A DNA stretch of 64,000 bases from JAXLRU01 sp046330935 (GCA_046330935.1 JAXLRU010000006.1:62001-126000); one strand, 5' to 3'. Positions 8,936-17,500 are shown, numbered from the stretch's first letter. Notes: generated from the letters alone by a model not told the origin. A program made the numbers and translations.

Positions 8936-10208
8936 GGGCTTCCCCCGCAACGACGACGATGCCGTCCCCCGTCGGGACGATCAGCTCGGTGAGGTGACCG
9001 GCGGCGCGGTCCGCCACCCGCTGCAGCGCCGCGCGGGAGATCCCGCCCCCGCTGCAGACGGTGACGTGCAGGCGCCCGCCCAGTTCGCTGGTGAGCACGG
9101 TGATACCCCCGTCGCCGCTGACGCTGGCGGCCTCGAGGGAGACCGTGGTGGCCGCACCGGCGCCGTCGCGCCAGTCGAAGGCCCCGTAGAGGCTGTTGCG
9201 GCCGAGGTGGGTGATCGTGACGGCGAGGGGAGCCGCGGGCCGCGCGCCCGTCGTCGCTTCGGGCCGGCTGCTCCCCCCTCCACGGAGGCGGCGCACGGCG
9301 GCGCCGGCGGTCGCGGCCAGCGCCGACAGCAGGGGCAGGCCGTCGGCGGCGGTGTCGGCGAGCGCCTTGTCGAGAGCGCGCGGATCGCGCACGACGGGGC
9401 CGGGCAGCCGCAGGGCTGCGGTGAGGCTGCCACGGACCAGGGCGCCGCGGCCCAGGTGCCGACGCAGGTCGAACAGGACGGCGCTGGGCTCGTGCGGGGC
9501 GAGGAACCCCTCGTCCTCCAGGGCGAGCCGGACGCCGGCGGTGATCAGGGCGGCGGGGCCGACGCCGGGCAGGTGGGAGGCCCGCCACGGCTTGAGCGCG
9601 GGGAGGAAGCCCGCCGGCGAGGCGGCGTGGACGGCGCAGGGCGGTTCCGCGGCGTCGAGCAGGTGGGCGGGCGGCGCGGGGGCCGGGGCGGCCGCGCCGC
9701 GCGAGGCGCGCAGGTGGGCGGCGGCGGCCCGGAGGCGGCGCGGCGAGCGGAGCAGGCCGCTGCGGCGCAGGGCGGTGACGAGCGGTCGGGGCTCGACGGT
9801 GCCCGCCGGATCGGTGCGCCCGGAGGCGAGGGCGGGGACCAGGCCCCGCACCATGAAGGCGCCGTCGCCGAGCTGGTGGGGCACGCAGACGAGGAGGCAG
9901 TCGGCGCCGACGACGACGGTCGGCCGGTCCCGGGGGGCCTGGAGCATCAACCGGGAGACCGCTTGGGGCATCTCCCCGGTGGTCAGGTGCGCCTCCTCGA
10001 CGACGACGCCGTCGACGGGGGGCAGGCCGGCGCCCATGGGGGTGGCGGCGAAGGCGGCCCAGCGCTCGCGGACGACGGCGGGGTCGGGGCGGTGCAGCGG
10101 GCCGAGTCCTTGGATCATCAGCAGGCCCGACCACACCGTGTCGCGCAACGCCGGCGCGGCGGGACCGCTCCGGGCGGGGCGAGGGCGGGCGCGCACGCTC
10201 CAGGACAA
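8928..10208 (-). CDS. Condensation-domain/WS-DGAT-like acyltransferase
   Basis: The product of about 426 residues has the look of the CoA-dependent acyltransferase superfamily. A VPHQLGDG motif around residue 105-110 matches the HHxxxDG active-site signature with the first His replaced by Pro but the catalytic second His and Asp kept. A later THLGRNSLYGAFDW resembles the second-half motif of these folds. I place the start at a TTG at 10208 because AGGAGAGGAG stands eight bases before it; alternatives are an ATG at 10256 and a GTG at 10196. In a glycan locus it may acylate a sugar or lipid carrier. That role is inference. Confidence 0.6.
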   Translation of the reverse strand: MSWSVRARPRPARSGPAAPALRDTVWSGLLMIQGLGPLHRPDPAVVRERWAAFAATPMGAGLPPVDGVVVEEAHLTTGEMPQAVSRLMLQAPRDRPTVVVGADCLLVCVPHQLGDGAFMVRGLVPALASGRTDPAGTVEPRPLVTALRRSGLLRSPRRLRAAAAHLRASRGAAAPAPAPPAHLLDAAEPPCAVHAASPAGFLPALKPWRASHLPGVGPAALITAGVRLALEDEGFLAPHEPSAVLFDLRRHLGRGALVRGSLTAALRLPGPVVRDPRALDKALADTAADGLPLLSALAATAGAAVRRLRGGGSSRPEATTGARPAAPLAVTITHLGRNSLYGAFDWRDGAGAATTVSLEAASVSGDGGITVLTSELGGRLHVTVCSGGGISRAALQRVADRAAGHLTELIVPTGDGIVVVAGEAHV

Positions 10209-10550
10209 GGACGCTGCTCCTCTCCTGTCGGTTGTCGGCGACGCGGATGTCGGCATCTGCGGTGGAGTGCCGATCGCGGCACCGGCGAACTGGACCGGGA
10301 GGAATGCCCGGGCGGGTCCGTGGCCGCGCGGCCTCGAGGGCGGCGGCGCTGCGGCCTCGTTGCTCGCGGCGCTCCCGGTGACGGATTCACGATCCGCGGC
10401 CGGGGAGATGGTGTATCGGTATCGAACGAGTCGACTCAGCGCGGTGATTCCGGGCCATTCCTACCATAAGGAACAGTGGTCCGGGCAATCCCTGCGGACA
10501 TCTGGTGCGACGAACGTTCGGTGGCAATCAAGGGCATCGAACGGGTCGTG
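10209..10550. other. Intergenic region, no gene seen
   Basis: About 340 bases between the acyltransferase-like gene and the glycosyltransferase at 10595. The part near 10390-10500 is clearly richer in A and T than its surroundings (GTGTATCGGTATCGAACG) and probably holds the promoter for the leftward genes. I could not fix a start site. I see no RNA gene. Confidence 0.5.
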
Positions 10551-10579
10551 GCGGGAAGGGGCGAGATGCCCCTCCCCGC
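10551..10579 (-). terminator. Hairpin after the 10595 glycosyltransferase
   Basis: GCGGGAAGGGGC and GCCCCTCCCCGC pair over 11 of 12 positions around a five-base loop GAGAT. The hairpin sits 16 bases beyond the stop codon of the leftward gene. There is no U tract, as is usual for high-GC actinobacterial terminators. Confidence 0.5.
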
Positions 10580-10594
10580 GACGGTCACGGCGTT

Positions 10595-11503
10595 TCAGCT
10601 GGCGATGACCTCGGTGTCGACATCGAGGACGACACGGGCGGCCGGCTTCGACTCGGCCGCACGGACCGGCTCGGCGGCGGGCTCGTGGACGGCCGCGGGG
10701 ACGTCGAGCGGCAGCGGCGTCGCCACCAGGGTGCGCTCCCGGGCCCGGCGGTTGCGGCGCTCGAGGGAGATGGCGCGCAGGACGCGGGCGCCGTCCTTGA
10801 ACGTGTTGAGGTTGGAGGTGCCGTGCAGGCGCTCGTGCTCGAAGCTGCCGACCTCGGCGATGGCCAGGCCGGCGCGGGCGACGCGCGTGTTGATGATGGT
10901 CTCGATCTCGAAACCGTCACCCCACAACATCTCGCTCCCCTTCTCGCCGGGGGCGAGTTCGAGGATGTCCAGGCACGTCACCCAGAAGGCGTTGTAGCCG
11001 TAGCAGAGGTCGGTGTACCGGGTGCGGTACAGCACGTTGACCAGGGCGTTCAGGCCCCAGTTGCCCGCGCGGCGCAGCCGCGTGATGTCGGTGGACCCGC
11101 CGCCGCGGGCGAAGCGGGTGCCCTTGGCGAAGTCTGCGCCGGACATCAACGCGTCGACGAAGGCGGGGATCTCGCCCGGGTCGGCCGAGCCGTCGGCGTC
11201 GAGCATCACGACGATGTCGCCGGTGACGGCGGCGAAGCCGCACGCGAGGGCGTTGCCCTTGCCCTTGCGGGTCTGGCGCACGACGACGATGTCGGGGCGC
11301 AGGCGCTGGGCGACCTCGATCGTGTCGTCGACGGAACGGCCGTCGACGAGGATGACCTCGTGGATGTCCGCGGGCAGCTTCGCGAACACGTGCGGGAGGT
11401 TCTTCGCCTCGTTGAGCGTCGGCACCACGACCGAGACTCGAGGCTTTCCGCTACGTAGCGCGGACTCGCGGCGGGTTCGAGCTTGGGTGCGGGTGATCAA
11501 CAC
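10595..11503 (-). CDS. Family 2 glycosyltransferase (polyprenyl-phosphate mannosyltransferase-like)
   Basis: The 302-residue protein has a GT-A fold with VSVVVPTLNEAKNLP near residue 25, EVILVDGRSVDDT, and the metal-binding IVVMLDADGSADPGE near residue 105. The layout matches DPM1-type enzymes that load a sugar onto a lipid phosphate carrier. It lacks the two C-terminal membrane helices of GtrB-type members and ends instead in an Ala/Pro/Glu-rich tail. GGGAGAG lies directly before a GTG-TTG pair; either codon may start translation. It is the rightmost gene of the polysaccharide locus and is separated from the rest by 390 bases, so it may be its own transcript. Confidence 0.85.
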   Translation of the reverse strand: MLITRTQARTRRESALRSGKPRVSVVVPTLNEAKNLPHVFAKLPADIHEVILVDGRSVDDTIEVAQRLRPDIVVVRQTRKGKGNALACGFAAVTGDIVVMLDADGSADPGEIPAFVDALMSGADFAKGTRFARGGGSTDITRLRRAGNWGLNALVNVLYRTRYTDLCYGYNAFWVTCLDILELAPGEKGSEMLWGDGFEIETIINTRVARAGLAIAEVGSFEHERLHGTSNLNTFKDGARVLRAISLERRNRRARERTLVATPLPLDVPAAVHEPAAEPVRAAESKPAARVVLDVDTEVIAS

Positions 11504-12039
11504 ACTCTCCCAGATTCAATCGGGCCAGATCGTGACTGACTGCCCCGGACCCTCACTCGGCACGGACGCGGATCCGCCCCCCGAAGCCGCTGTGACGAGG
11601 TCGTGGTCATGGGACACAAGGACGGTCGCCGTCGACCGCGGAGGGGTGCCCGTTAGGGCCGATATCCCTCCCTTTGCGTGTCTGGACGCTAGCAGAGAGT
11701 GTCCGGTCTTGGGCACGGAACTCGGTCAGAGTTCACATGACAGTCATCCGATCATGAAGAATCGTGACTCGCCCGTAACCCCCCTTCTCGCTCGTCGGCG
11801 GTGACTCGATCATGAACATAGGGCTACGCTGCGTCACATTCCGGAAGGCATTTTCCGGTCGGAAGGTTCGCTAACGGACGAACCGCACGACCGGTCAAGT
11901 GCCGTCCAGCCACGAACGATGCGGCGGACGAAGCGGATGCGGAGCGGAGCAGGGGGCGCGGGCGCGAACCGGGGGGACGCTCACGATCCGTCGCCCCCCT
12001 GGACGGGCCCTGCGACACTGACGAGGTGGGCGACCTGAG
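11504..12039. other. Long intergenic region with direct repeats, no gene seen
   Basis: About 536 bases between two divergent genes. CGATCATGAA occurs twice, at 11749-11758 and 11807-11816, and GTGACTCG occurs twice, at 11764-11771 and 11801-11808, so a block of about 50 bases looks partly duplicated. A small perfect stem CCGGAA/TTCCGG with a six-base loop follows near 11840. This is the most AT-rich intergenic stretch in the first 20 kb and probably carries divergent promoters. No operator can be assigned to a known regulator. Confidence 0.55.
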
Positions 12040-13239
12040 ATGGCCTTGGCGCGTCGTCCGCTCGGCGACCTGCCGGTGCGGACACGACCGTTCGGCGCAC
12101 CGGCACTACCGCAGGGGCTCCGACTGCGCGATCTGCCCTGCCGGTGCCTGTCCGCGCTTCCGTCCCGGCCGGCTCCAGCTTCCGCCCCGTTGACCGACCA
12201 GCCGACCACGCGGCGTCGTGCCGGTGCTCTTCGGGCGGCCGGGAGGGTCCTGCTCGCGGTCGGTCTCCTGCCCACAGCCGCGGTCGACGCGGCGCTGCTC
12301 GCCGGGGGCAGGTCACCCGCGCTGCTCGCGGCACTCGCGGCCATGGCGGTTCCGGCGGTCATGGCAGGGGGCGCGGTCTCGGCGCTGGCCCTCCTCGCTC
12401 GGCGACCTCGCGCCCTCGCGCTGGCCCTCGCCGTCACCGCACCGGCGGGTGTGCACGGCCTGCCGCCGGTGTGGCACGCCCGTGAACGTGCCCGCCCGGT
12501 GGCGCCCTGCCGCTCGGCGCCGGCGCAGCCGCTGCGGGTGATGACGGTGAACGTGGAACTGGGCGGCGCCCCGGCGCGGGACCTGGTCGACCTCGTGCGC
12601 CACGAACACCCCGACCTCCTGGCCGTCCAGGAGCTGACCCCGCAGCTCGTGTCCGACCTGGAGCGGGCCGGGCTCGACCGGGAGCTGCCGTACCGCCACC
12701 TGCTCCCGAGACCCTCAGCAGGGGGCAGCGGGCTGTGGTCGATCGGGCCGATCCGAAGGCAGCCCGCGCTGACCTCGACCCGTTTCGCCGGGCCCCGGGC
12801 ACGGCTGGACGTCGGAGGTGTCCCGGTGGAGGTCGTGGTGGCCCACCCCGCCTCCCCAGGGCCGCTCAGCTACGCCGTCTGGGACTCCGAGCAGCGCGGC
12901 CTCGCGGCGGAACTGGCCCGGCTCGACGACGGGACGCCCCGGATCGTCTTGGGCGACTTCAATGGCACCACGGGCCACGCCGCCTTCCGCGCACTCCTGC
13001 AGCGCTCCCGCCTGGACGACGCGGCCGACCTCGACGGGCTCTCCGCGTGGCCCGGCCTCACGTGGCCGGCCGACCGGTCGCCCATGCCACCGTTCGCGCG
13101 CATCGACCACGTGCTCGTGTCAGCGCAGTGGCAGGCGGACGACGTCCGCACCGCCCGCGTCCGCGGTACCGACCACCGGGCCCTGCTGGCCGTCGTGTCC
13201 CGAGGGCGGGTGCCGGGGTGCGTCAGTCCACCTGGATGA
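12040..13239 (+). CDS. Membrane-anchored endonuclease/exonuclease/phosphatase-family protein
   Basis: A 399-residue protein with hydrophobic segments between about residues 65 and 140, then an EEP catalytic domain. Visible EEP motifs are RVMTVNVELGG (N-terminal Asn), LLAVQEL (metal-binding Glu), RIVLGDFNGTTGH (Asp/Asn pair) and a terminal RGTDHRALLA (catalytic Asp-His). All the key residues are present, so it is probably an active phosphodiesterase or phosphatase acting outside the membrane. The substrate is unknown. A second gene of this design, frameshifted, lies at 45312-46627. The ATG at 12040 has only a weak GAGG upstream. The 3' end overlaps the convergent cyclase gene by 17 bases. Confidence 0.82.
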   Translation: MALARRPLGDLPVRTRPFGAPALPQGLRLRDLPCRCLSALPSRPAPASAPLTDQPTTRRRAGALRAAGRVLLAVGLLPTAAVDAALLAGGRSPALLAALAAMAVPAVMAGGAVSALALLARRPRALALALAVTAPAGVHGLPPVWHARERARPVAPCRSAPAQPLRVMTVNVELGGAPARDLVDLVRHEHPDLLAVQELTPQLVSDLERAGLDRELPYRHLLPRPSAGGSGLWSIGPIRRQPALTSTRFAGPRARLDVGGVPVEVVVAHPASPGPLSYAVWDSEQRGLAAELARLDDGTPRIVLGDFNGTTGHAAFRALLQRSRLDDAADLDGLSAWPGLTWPADRSPMPPFARIDHVLVSAQWQADDVRTARVRGTDHRALLAVVSRGRVPGCVSPPG

Positions 13240-14269
13240 GGGCACGGTGGGGACCGGCCCGGGCGACGAGCAAGGGCTGCAGCGACCCGAACCCGCGGAC
13301 CTGCCTGCGGCGCTGGGGGACGAGCACGAGCCCGTCGTCGTCGGCGAGCAACGCGGCGGTGTGGGGGTCGGTGATGACGGTGCCGGGCTGGGCGAGGCGG
13401 GTCAGCCGGCTGGCCAGGTTGACGGTGACCCCGTAGACGTCGCCGAGGCTGCGCAGCACCTCCCCGTGGGCCAGGCCCACCCTCACGTCGGGCACGACGT
13501 CGTCGGTGGCCAGCCGCTGCGACAGCGACAGGGCGATGACGGCTCCGGCGACGGGGTCGTCGGCGGTGAACAGCACCTCGTCGCCGACGGTCTTGACCAC
13601 CCTCCCGCCCCCGGCGGTGACGACGTCGGCCGCGAGGCCCTCGAACCGGTGCACGAGGACGCCGAGGGCGCGCTGGTCGAGGCGGTGGCTGAGGCGCGTG
13701 TAGGAGACGAGGTCGGCGAACCCGACGGTGACGACTGCGCGCACCGGGTCCTCGGGCTGGCCGGAGTCGTCGCTGACCCGCGCCACGGCCTCGGCGAGCT
13801 GGCGCCGCCACGTGTACACGAGCAGGGCCTCGAGGTCGTCGGCGAGCGCGTCGATCATGGCCACGAGCTCGTGGCGCCCCTGCTCGCCGTGCAGCCGCAC
13901 GAGGTGCTCGACGAGCGCCTCGGTCTGCCACGAGACGAGCCGGTCGGTGCTCTGCCCGATCGCGCGGGCGAGCGCCGTGAGTGTCTCGACGTCGAGCGGC
14001 CCCTCCCCGAGCAGCGCCGCGGCCCGGCGCAGGGCCGCGCTGTCGGCGTCGGTGAACGCCTTGTGCTCCGGTGCCGCGACGGGGAAGCCCAGGGCCCGCC
14101 ACAGCCCTCGCGCGGCGTCCTCGGAGACGCCGGCCGCCCCCGCCGCCTCCCCCCGCACCAGGTGCCTGGTCCCGCCGCGCAGGCGTCGCTGCAGGTCACG
14201 GGCCGGGCTGTGCTCGAGGCCGTCGGGCCCCAGCGGAAGGGTCGGCTCGGAGCCGGGTGGAGGGCTCAC
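13223..14269 (-). CDS. Class III adenylate cyclase
   Basis: The 348-residue protein makes cyclic AMP from ATP. The catalytic domain covers about residues 175-345. Metal-binding Asp186 lies in FADLVSYT and Asp230 in KTVGDEVLF; Lys226 and Asp277 fit the adenine-selecting pair; Asn284 and Arg288 in VNLASRL are the transition-state residues. The set appears complete, which predicts activity. The N-terminal 170 residues resemble the regulatory region of actinobacterial cyclases, with a MerR/wHTH-like helical start (VSEDAARGLWRALGF). No membrane span is seen. The GTG start overlaps the upstream PH-domain gene by four bases. Confidence 0.9.
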   Translation of the reverse strand: MSPPPGSEPTLPLGPDGLEHSPARDLQRRLRGGTRHLVRGEAAGAAGVSEDAARGLWRALGFPVAAPEHKAFTDADSAALRRAAALLGEGPLDVETLTALARAIGQSTDRLVSWQTEALVEHLVRLHGEQGRHELVAMIDALADDLEALLVYTWRRQLAEAVARVSDDSGQPEDPVRAVVTVGFADLVSYTRLSHRLDQRALGVLVHRFEGLAADVVTAGGGRVVKTVGDEVLFTADDPVAGAVIALSLSQRLATDDVVPDVRVGLAHGEVLRSLGDVYGVTVNLASRLTRLAQPGTVITDPHTAALLADDDGLVLVPQRRRQVRGFGSLQPLLVARAGPHRALIQVD

Positions 14270-14958
14270 CGGCCCTGGTGCCCGCCGGGGCGGTGCGGGC
14301 GCCGGTCGGCGTCCTCGGTCTCGTACGCCGCCTCGTCGTCGGCCGCTTCCTCGGCGTAGCCCGCCTCGTCGGACTCGACGTCGCCGGCGTCGGGATCGCG
14401 CTCGTCGTCGAGGAGGTCGTCGAGGTCTCGCGGGCGAGGCGTGCGCCCGGCCACCTCGAGGGCGCGGGCGTCGTCGGACAGCTCGTACAGGGTGCGCTGC
14501 ACCAGCTCGACCTTAGGGATGTCGGTGAAGGTCAGCTGCCCCCGCTCCCCCGCCGACTCCACCACGAGCGTGCCGCAGCCGATCATGCGCTCGATCAGGC
14601 TGTGCTCGAAGCTGACGTCGTTGAGCCGGGTCAGCGGCATGTCGTGACCGCTGCGCGAGAACACCCCCCGGCGGGTGACGAGCCGCCGCGTGGTGATCGC
14701 GTAGGTGGTCGTGCGCCACACGACGAACGGCCACAGCACCCAGCGCAGCGCGACGACGACGGCCAGCCCCACGACGATCCAGGTCAGCCACGGCCGCACC
14801 GACCCGTCGGGGATCAACCCCAGTAGCACCCCCGTGACGGCGGCCAGCAGCACCAGGGTCGCCGTCGGCACCACGAGCACCTTCACGTGCGGGCGCAGCA
14901 GGAGCACGAGCTCCTCGTCGTCACCGAGGTTCTTGCGGCCGAAGACCATGCGGGTCAT
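14266..14958 (-). CDS. PH-domain (bPH2/YdbT-like) membrane protein
   Basis: 230 residues with two membrane helices (VLVVPTATLVLLAAVTGVLL and PWLTWIVVGLAVVVALRWV) followed by a bacterial PH-like domain, TTYAITTRRLVTRRGVFSRS near residue 85. The C-terminus is a long acidic Asp/Glu tail ending in His/Arg. In mycobacteria a protein of this type neighbours birA (Rv3278c, from memory), as here. The function of the family is not established. It is co-transcribed with the downstream cyclase. A second ATG three codons in is an alternative start. Confidence 0.85.
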   Translation of the reverse strand: MTRMVFGRKNLGDDEELVLLLRPHVKVLVVPTATLVLLAAVTGVLLGLIPDGSVRPWLTWIVVGLAVVVALRWVLWPFVVWRTTTYAITTRRLVTRRGVFSRSGHDMPLTRLNDVSFEHSLIERMIGCGTLVVESAGERGQLTFTDIPKVELVQRTLYELSDDARALEVAGRTPRPRDLDDLLDDERDPDAGDVESDEAGYAEEAADDEAAYETEDADRRPHRPGGHQGR

Positions 14959-15005
14959 CTTGCCCGAGCAGGCCCCGCGGGCAGCTCAGGCGCGACGGGC
15001 CGGGA

Positions 15006-15980
15006 TCACCCGTACGCGCCGCCCACGCCCCGCACCCGCACGACGTCCCCGGCGGCGAGGACCCGGCGCGTCCCCTCGACGTCGACCAGCAGCCGGCCCT
15101 CCTCGTCGACGTCGACGGCCACGCCCTCAAGCGCCGTCACCGACGCCCCGGACGGGGTCTCCACCCGCACCTGCGCGCCGAGCGTCACGCACGCCGCGCG
15201 GTAGTCGTCGAGCGTCCCCGACGCGACGACGTCCCCGCCGGCCCGCCGCCAGACGGAGTAGCGCTCGCGCAGGGCGCGCAGCACGGCGCGGGCGACGGTG
15301 TCGCGGTCGCTGACGGCGGCCCCGGCGATCGCGAGGGACGTCGCCGTCGGCACCGGCAGCTCCGCCTCCGTCTGGCTGACGTTGAGCCCGATGCCCACGA
15401 CCACCGCCCCCGACGACGCCTCCGCGCCCGCCTCGACGACGGCCTCGGCGAGGAGCCCGCAGACCTTGCGCAGCTGCGGCACGTCCCGCTCGCGCGAGGC
15501 CGGGGAGCCCACCGGCGCCGCCAGCGCTCCGCCGTCGGGCACGAGCACGTCGTTCGGCCACTTCAGCACCGCCTGCACCCCGCACGTACGGCGCAGCGCG
15601 TCCGTCACCGCCAGCCCGGCCAGCAGCCCGACCCAGCCCCAGCGCTCCCCCGGCACCGGCGTCCCGCCGTCGCCCGCGCCGGGGCGCAGCAGCACCGAGA
15701 CCGCCAGGGACGACCGCGGCGGCGCGACCCACGTGCGGGCCATCCGGCCGCGGCCGGCGTCCTGGTGGTCGGCGAGCAGCACGTAGCCCTCGGGCTCACC
15801 GGCGCGCGCCCGCGCGGCGACATCGGCGTTCGTGGACCCCGTCGACGCCACGACGTCGAGGGCCCGCCAGGCGGCGCCGTCGCGGCCGGGCTGCGCCGTG
15901 GTCAGCGCCCGCCTCAGGTCGGCGGCGCGCAGGGGCGGGCGGGACAGGTCGCTGAAGGCGCCGCGGTCGTCGTGGTCCAC
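15006..15980 (-). CDS. birA: Biotin--[acetyl-CoA-carboxylase] ligase
   Basis: The 324-residue enzyme attaches biotin to the carrier lysine of acyl-CoA carboxylases. It has the adenylate-binding GRGRMARTW loop near residue 75, preceded by STGSTN, and KWPNDV near residue 145; all are diagnostic. There is no N-terminal helix-turn-helix, so it is the monofunctional type and not the transcriptional repressor. The C-terminal SH3-like domain is present. The GTG at 15980 lies six bases after a TAGGGT hexamer, which suggests a leaderless transcript. It is divergent from the carboxyltransferase-like gene, and the window also encodes a biotin acceptor (48461-50221). Confidence 0.95.
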   Translation of the reverse strand: MDHDDRGAFSDLSRPPLRAADLRRALTTAQPGRDGAAWRALDVVASTGSTNADVAARARAGEPEGYVLLADHQDAGRGRMARTWVAPPRSSLAVSVLLRPGAGDGGTPVPGERWGWVGLLAGLAVTDALRRTCGVQAVLKWPNDVLVPDGGALAAPVGSPASRERDVPQLRKVCGLLAEAVVEAGAEASSGAVVVGIGLNVSQTEAELPVPTATSLAIAGAAVSDRDTVARAVLRALRERYSVWRRAGGDVVASGTLDDYRAACVTLGAQVRVETPSGASVTALEGVAVDVDEEGRLLVDVEGTRRVLAAGDVVRVRGVGGAYG

Positions 15981-15986
15981 TACGTC

Positions 15987-15992
15987 ACCCTA
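15987..15992 (-). promoter_or_regulatory. Leaderless -10 element of birA
   Basis: TAGGGT on the minus strand, six bases before the GTG of birA. It matches the TAnnnT pattern seen before ten other genes here. No -35 is apparent. Confidence 0.6.
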
Positions 15993-16039
15993 GGGGGGAG
16001 TTCCGCCCGAGGGCAGACCCGTCGCCGAGGAGGCCGCCG

Positions 16040-17161
16040 GTGCCGACACCGACCCCCCACCCCGCCACGCCCGAGCTGCCCGACGCTCCGGACCTGCGCG
16101 ACCTGCGCGACCTGCGCGACCTGCTCGACGCGGGCGCGCCCCTGTCGCGGCCCACCGTGGCCGGGCACGCCGTCGCCGTCTACCGCGACCAGGGCGGCAT
16201 CGCCGACGCCGTGGCCCGGGCCACCACCTGGGGCCTGCCGCTGATCGGGCTGCTGCGGGGCGGGGACGACGACGATCACGCCTGGGTGCGCCCGCTGGCG
16301 AGGGCCAGCGGCGTCGTCCCGCACGTGGCGGTGGTCACCGGCGATGCGGGCGCCTGGCCGACGGCGGCTCGCTTCGCCGACGCCGTGCTCGCCGTCGGCC
16401 GCCCGACGGACGGCGGCGCGCCCACCGCCGCCGCGCAGCCGGCCGACCTGCACGCCGCGACCCCCGCGGAGGCGGCCGCGCTGCTGGGGGACGTCCTCGA
16501 CCACCTGCCCGCCACGTGCCTCGCGGACCCGCCGACCGTTGCGCCCGCGCCGCCCCGCCTCGCGCCCGACACGCTGCGCACCCTGGTGCCCGACGTGCCG
16601 GACCTTCCCTACGACGTCGGTGCGCTGCTGGATGCCGTCCTCGACCCGGGCGGGGTGCGGCTGGGCGGGCGGAGCGCTCTGGTGCGGGTGCTGGCCCGGG
16701 TCGAGGGGCACCCCGTGGGCGTCGTGGCGACCGACCCGTCCCACCGCCAGGGCGTCCCCGCGGCCGCCGACGCGCGGGCGGCGGCCCGGTTCGTGTCGTG
16801 GTGCGACGCGTTCGGCCTGCCCGTGCTCACGCTGCTGGACTCCCCCGCCGCCCTGGTGCCCCTGCACGTCGACCACCCCGACGCGGCCTGCGCGCTCGCC
16901 CGCGCCTTCGGCGACGCGACGAGCGGGCTCGTCACGGTGCTCGTGCGGCGCGCGCAGCCCGCCCCCGGCGGGCCCGCCGGACTTCCCGGCGCCGGGGCGG
17001 ACGTCACGCTCGCCTGGCCGCAGGTGGGGCCGGGCGCCCCGGCGGCGGCGCTGGTGGTGCCCCCCGAGCGCACGCGGGCCGAGGTGGCCGCCGCCCTGGC
17101 CCTGGCGCGCTCGCGCCGCGACCTGCCCGGGCCCCGGCGCCATCCGGTGCTGCCCCGGTGA
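16040..17161 (+). CDS. Shortened acyl-CoA carboxyltransferase (AccD5-like, probably degenerate)
   Basis: GAGGAGG six bases before the GTG fixes the start. The 373-residue product aligns by eye with both halves of the AccD carboxyltransferase beta subunit, about 540 residues in the family. The C-terminal half keeps ARFVSWCDAFGLPVLTLLDSP and ends in the family-like SRRDLPGPRRHPVLP. The Gly-rich loops that build the oxyanion holes and bind the acyl-CoA are missing: where an AccD5 has a GGAYDVMGSK-type loop, this protein has Pro/Gly filler. It keeps the accD5 position next to birA and accE. I infer a non-catalytic or scaffolding descendant; whether the cell has a full AccD elsewhere cannot be seen. 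Confidence 0.7.
   Translation: MPTPTPHPATPELPDAPDLRDLRDLRDLLDAGAPLSRPTVAGHAVAVYRDQGGIADAVARATTWGLPLIGLLRGGDDDDHAWVRPLARASGVVPHVAVVTGDAGAWPTAARFADAVLAVGRPTDGGAPTAAAQPADLHAATPAEAAALLGDVLDHLPATCLADPPTVAPAPPRLAPDTLRTLVPDVPDLPYDVGALLDAVLDPGGVRLGGRSALVRVLARVEGHPVGVVATDPSHRQGVPAAADARAAARFVSWCDAFGLPVLTLLDSPAALVPLHVDHPDAACALARAFGDATSGLVTVLVRRAQPAPGGPAGLPGAGADVTLAWPQVGPGAPAAALVVPPERTRAEVAAALALARSRRDLPGPRRHPVLPR
16091..16126 (+). repeat. 9-bp tandem repeat (GACCTGCGC)
   Basis: Three perfect GACCTGCGC copies (16091-16117) and a fourth GACCTGCTC code for Asp-Leu-Arg repeats near the N-terminus of the carboxyltransferase-like protein. Confidence 0.9.
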
Positions 17162-17427
17162 GCGGCGACGTGGAGGTCCGCGGCGGGCCCGACGACGTCG
17201 AGCTCGCCGCGGTCCTGGCCGTCCTCGCCCTGCGGCCCGCGGCGACGGCGGCGGCGGCGACGACGGCGACGGCGGCGACGGCGGCGACGGCACGCTCCGT
17301 CCCCAGCTCCGGCGCGGCTCCTGCCGAAGCCCCGGCCCCGGACGCGCTCGCGCCGCGGTCCCGCTGGCGGCACGCCCCCGCTCCCCACGCACCCGAGGAC
17401 CGCTGGCGGCCCTCGCCCGGTGCGTGA
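17158..17427 (+). CDS. accE: Acyl-CoA carboxylase epsilon subunit
   Basis: A small 89-residue protein starting at a GTG that overlaps the carboxyltransferase stop by four bases. The start (VEVRGGPDDVELAAVLAVLA) is the conserved core of the actinobacterial epsilon subunit, which bridges the biotin carboxylase and carboxyltransferase subunits and raises activity. The C-terminus keeps the Trp-containing end (PRSRWRH, DRWRPSP). Between them is an Ala/Thr run coded by a GCG/ACG repeat, a likely length-variable linker. Position between accD-like and maf is as in mycobacteria. Confidence 0.85.
   Translation: MSGDVEVRGGPDDVELAAVLAVLALRPAATAAAATTATAATAATARSVPSSGAAPAEAPAPDALAPRSRWRHAPAPHAPEDRWRPSPGA
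17239..17290 (+). repeat. GCG/ACG trinucleotide tract in accE
   Basis: A run of GCG and ACG codons (Ala/Thr) with almost no other triplets over about 52 bases. Such tracts slip easily, so the exact length may vary between strains or assemblies. Confidence 0.8.
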
Positions 17428-17500
17428 TCGCTCAGGGCCGCACCGACGCCGGGGAACTCGACCGGAGCTGCCCGACGAAGTGCCAGGCGAGGTCCGCTGG

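Noticed and set aside
11504..12039. tRNA or small RNA gene in the longest spacer
   Set aside because: No cloverleaf-compatible arms or CCA-adjacent stem could be traced; only short hairpins are present.
17239..17290. CRISPR-like or satellite array
   Set aside because: The unit is a codon-scale triplet inside a coding frame with no spacers. No CRISPR array was seen anywhere.
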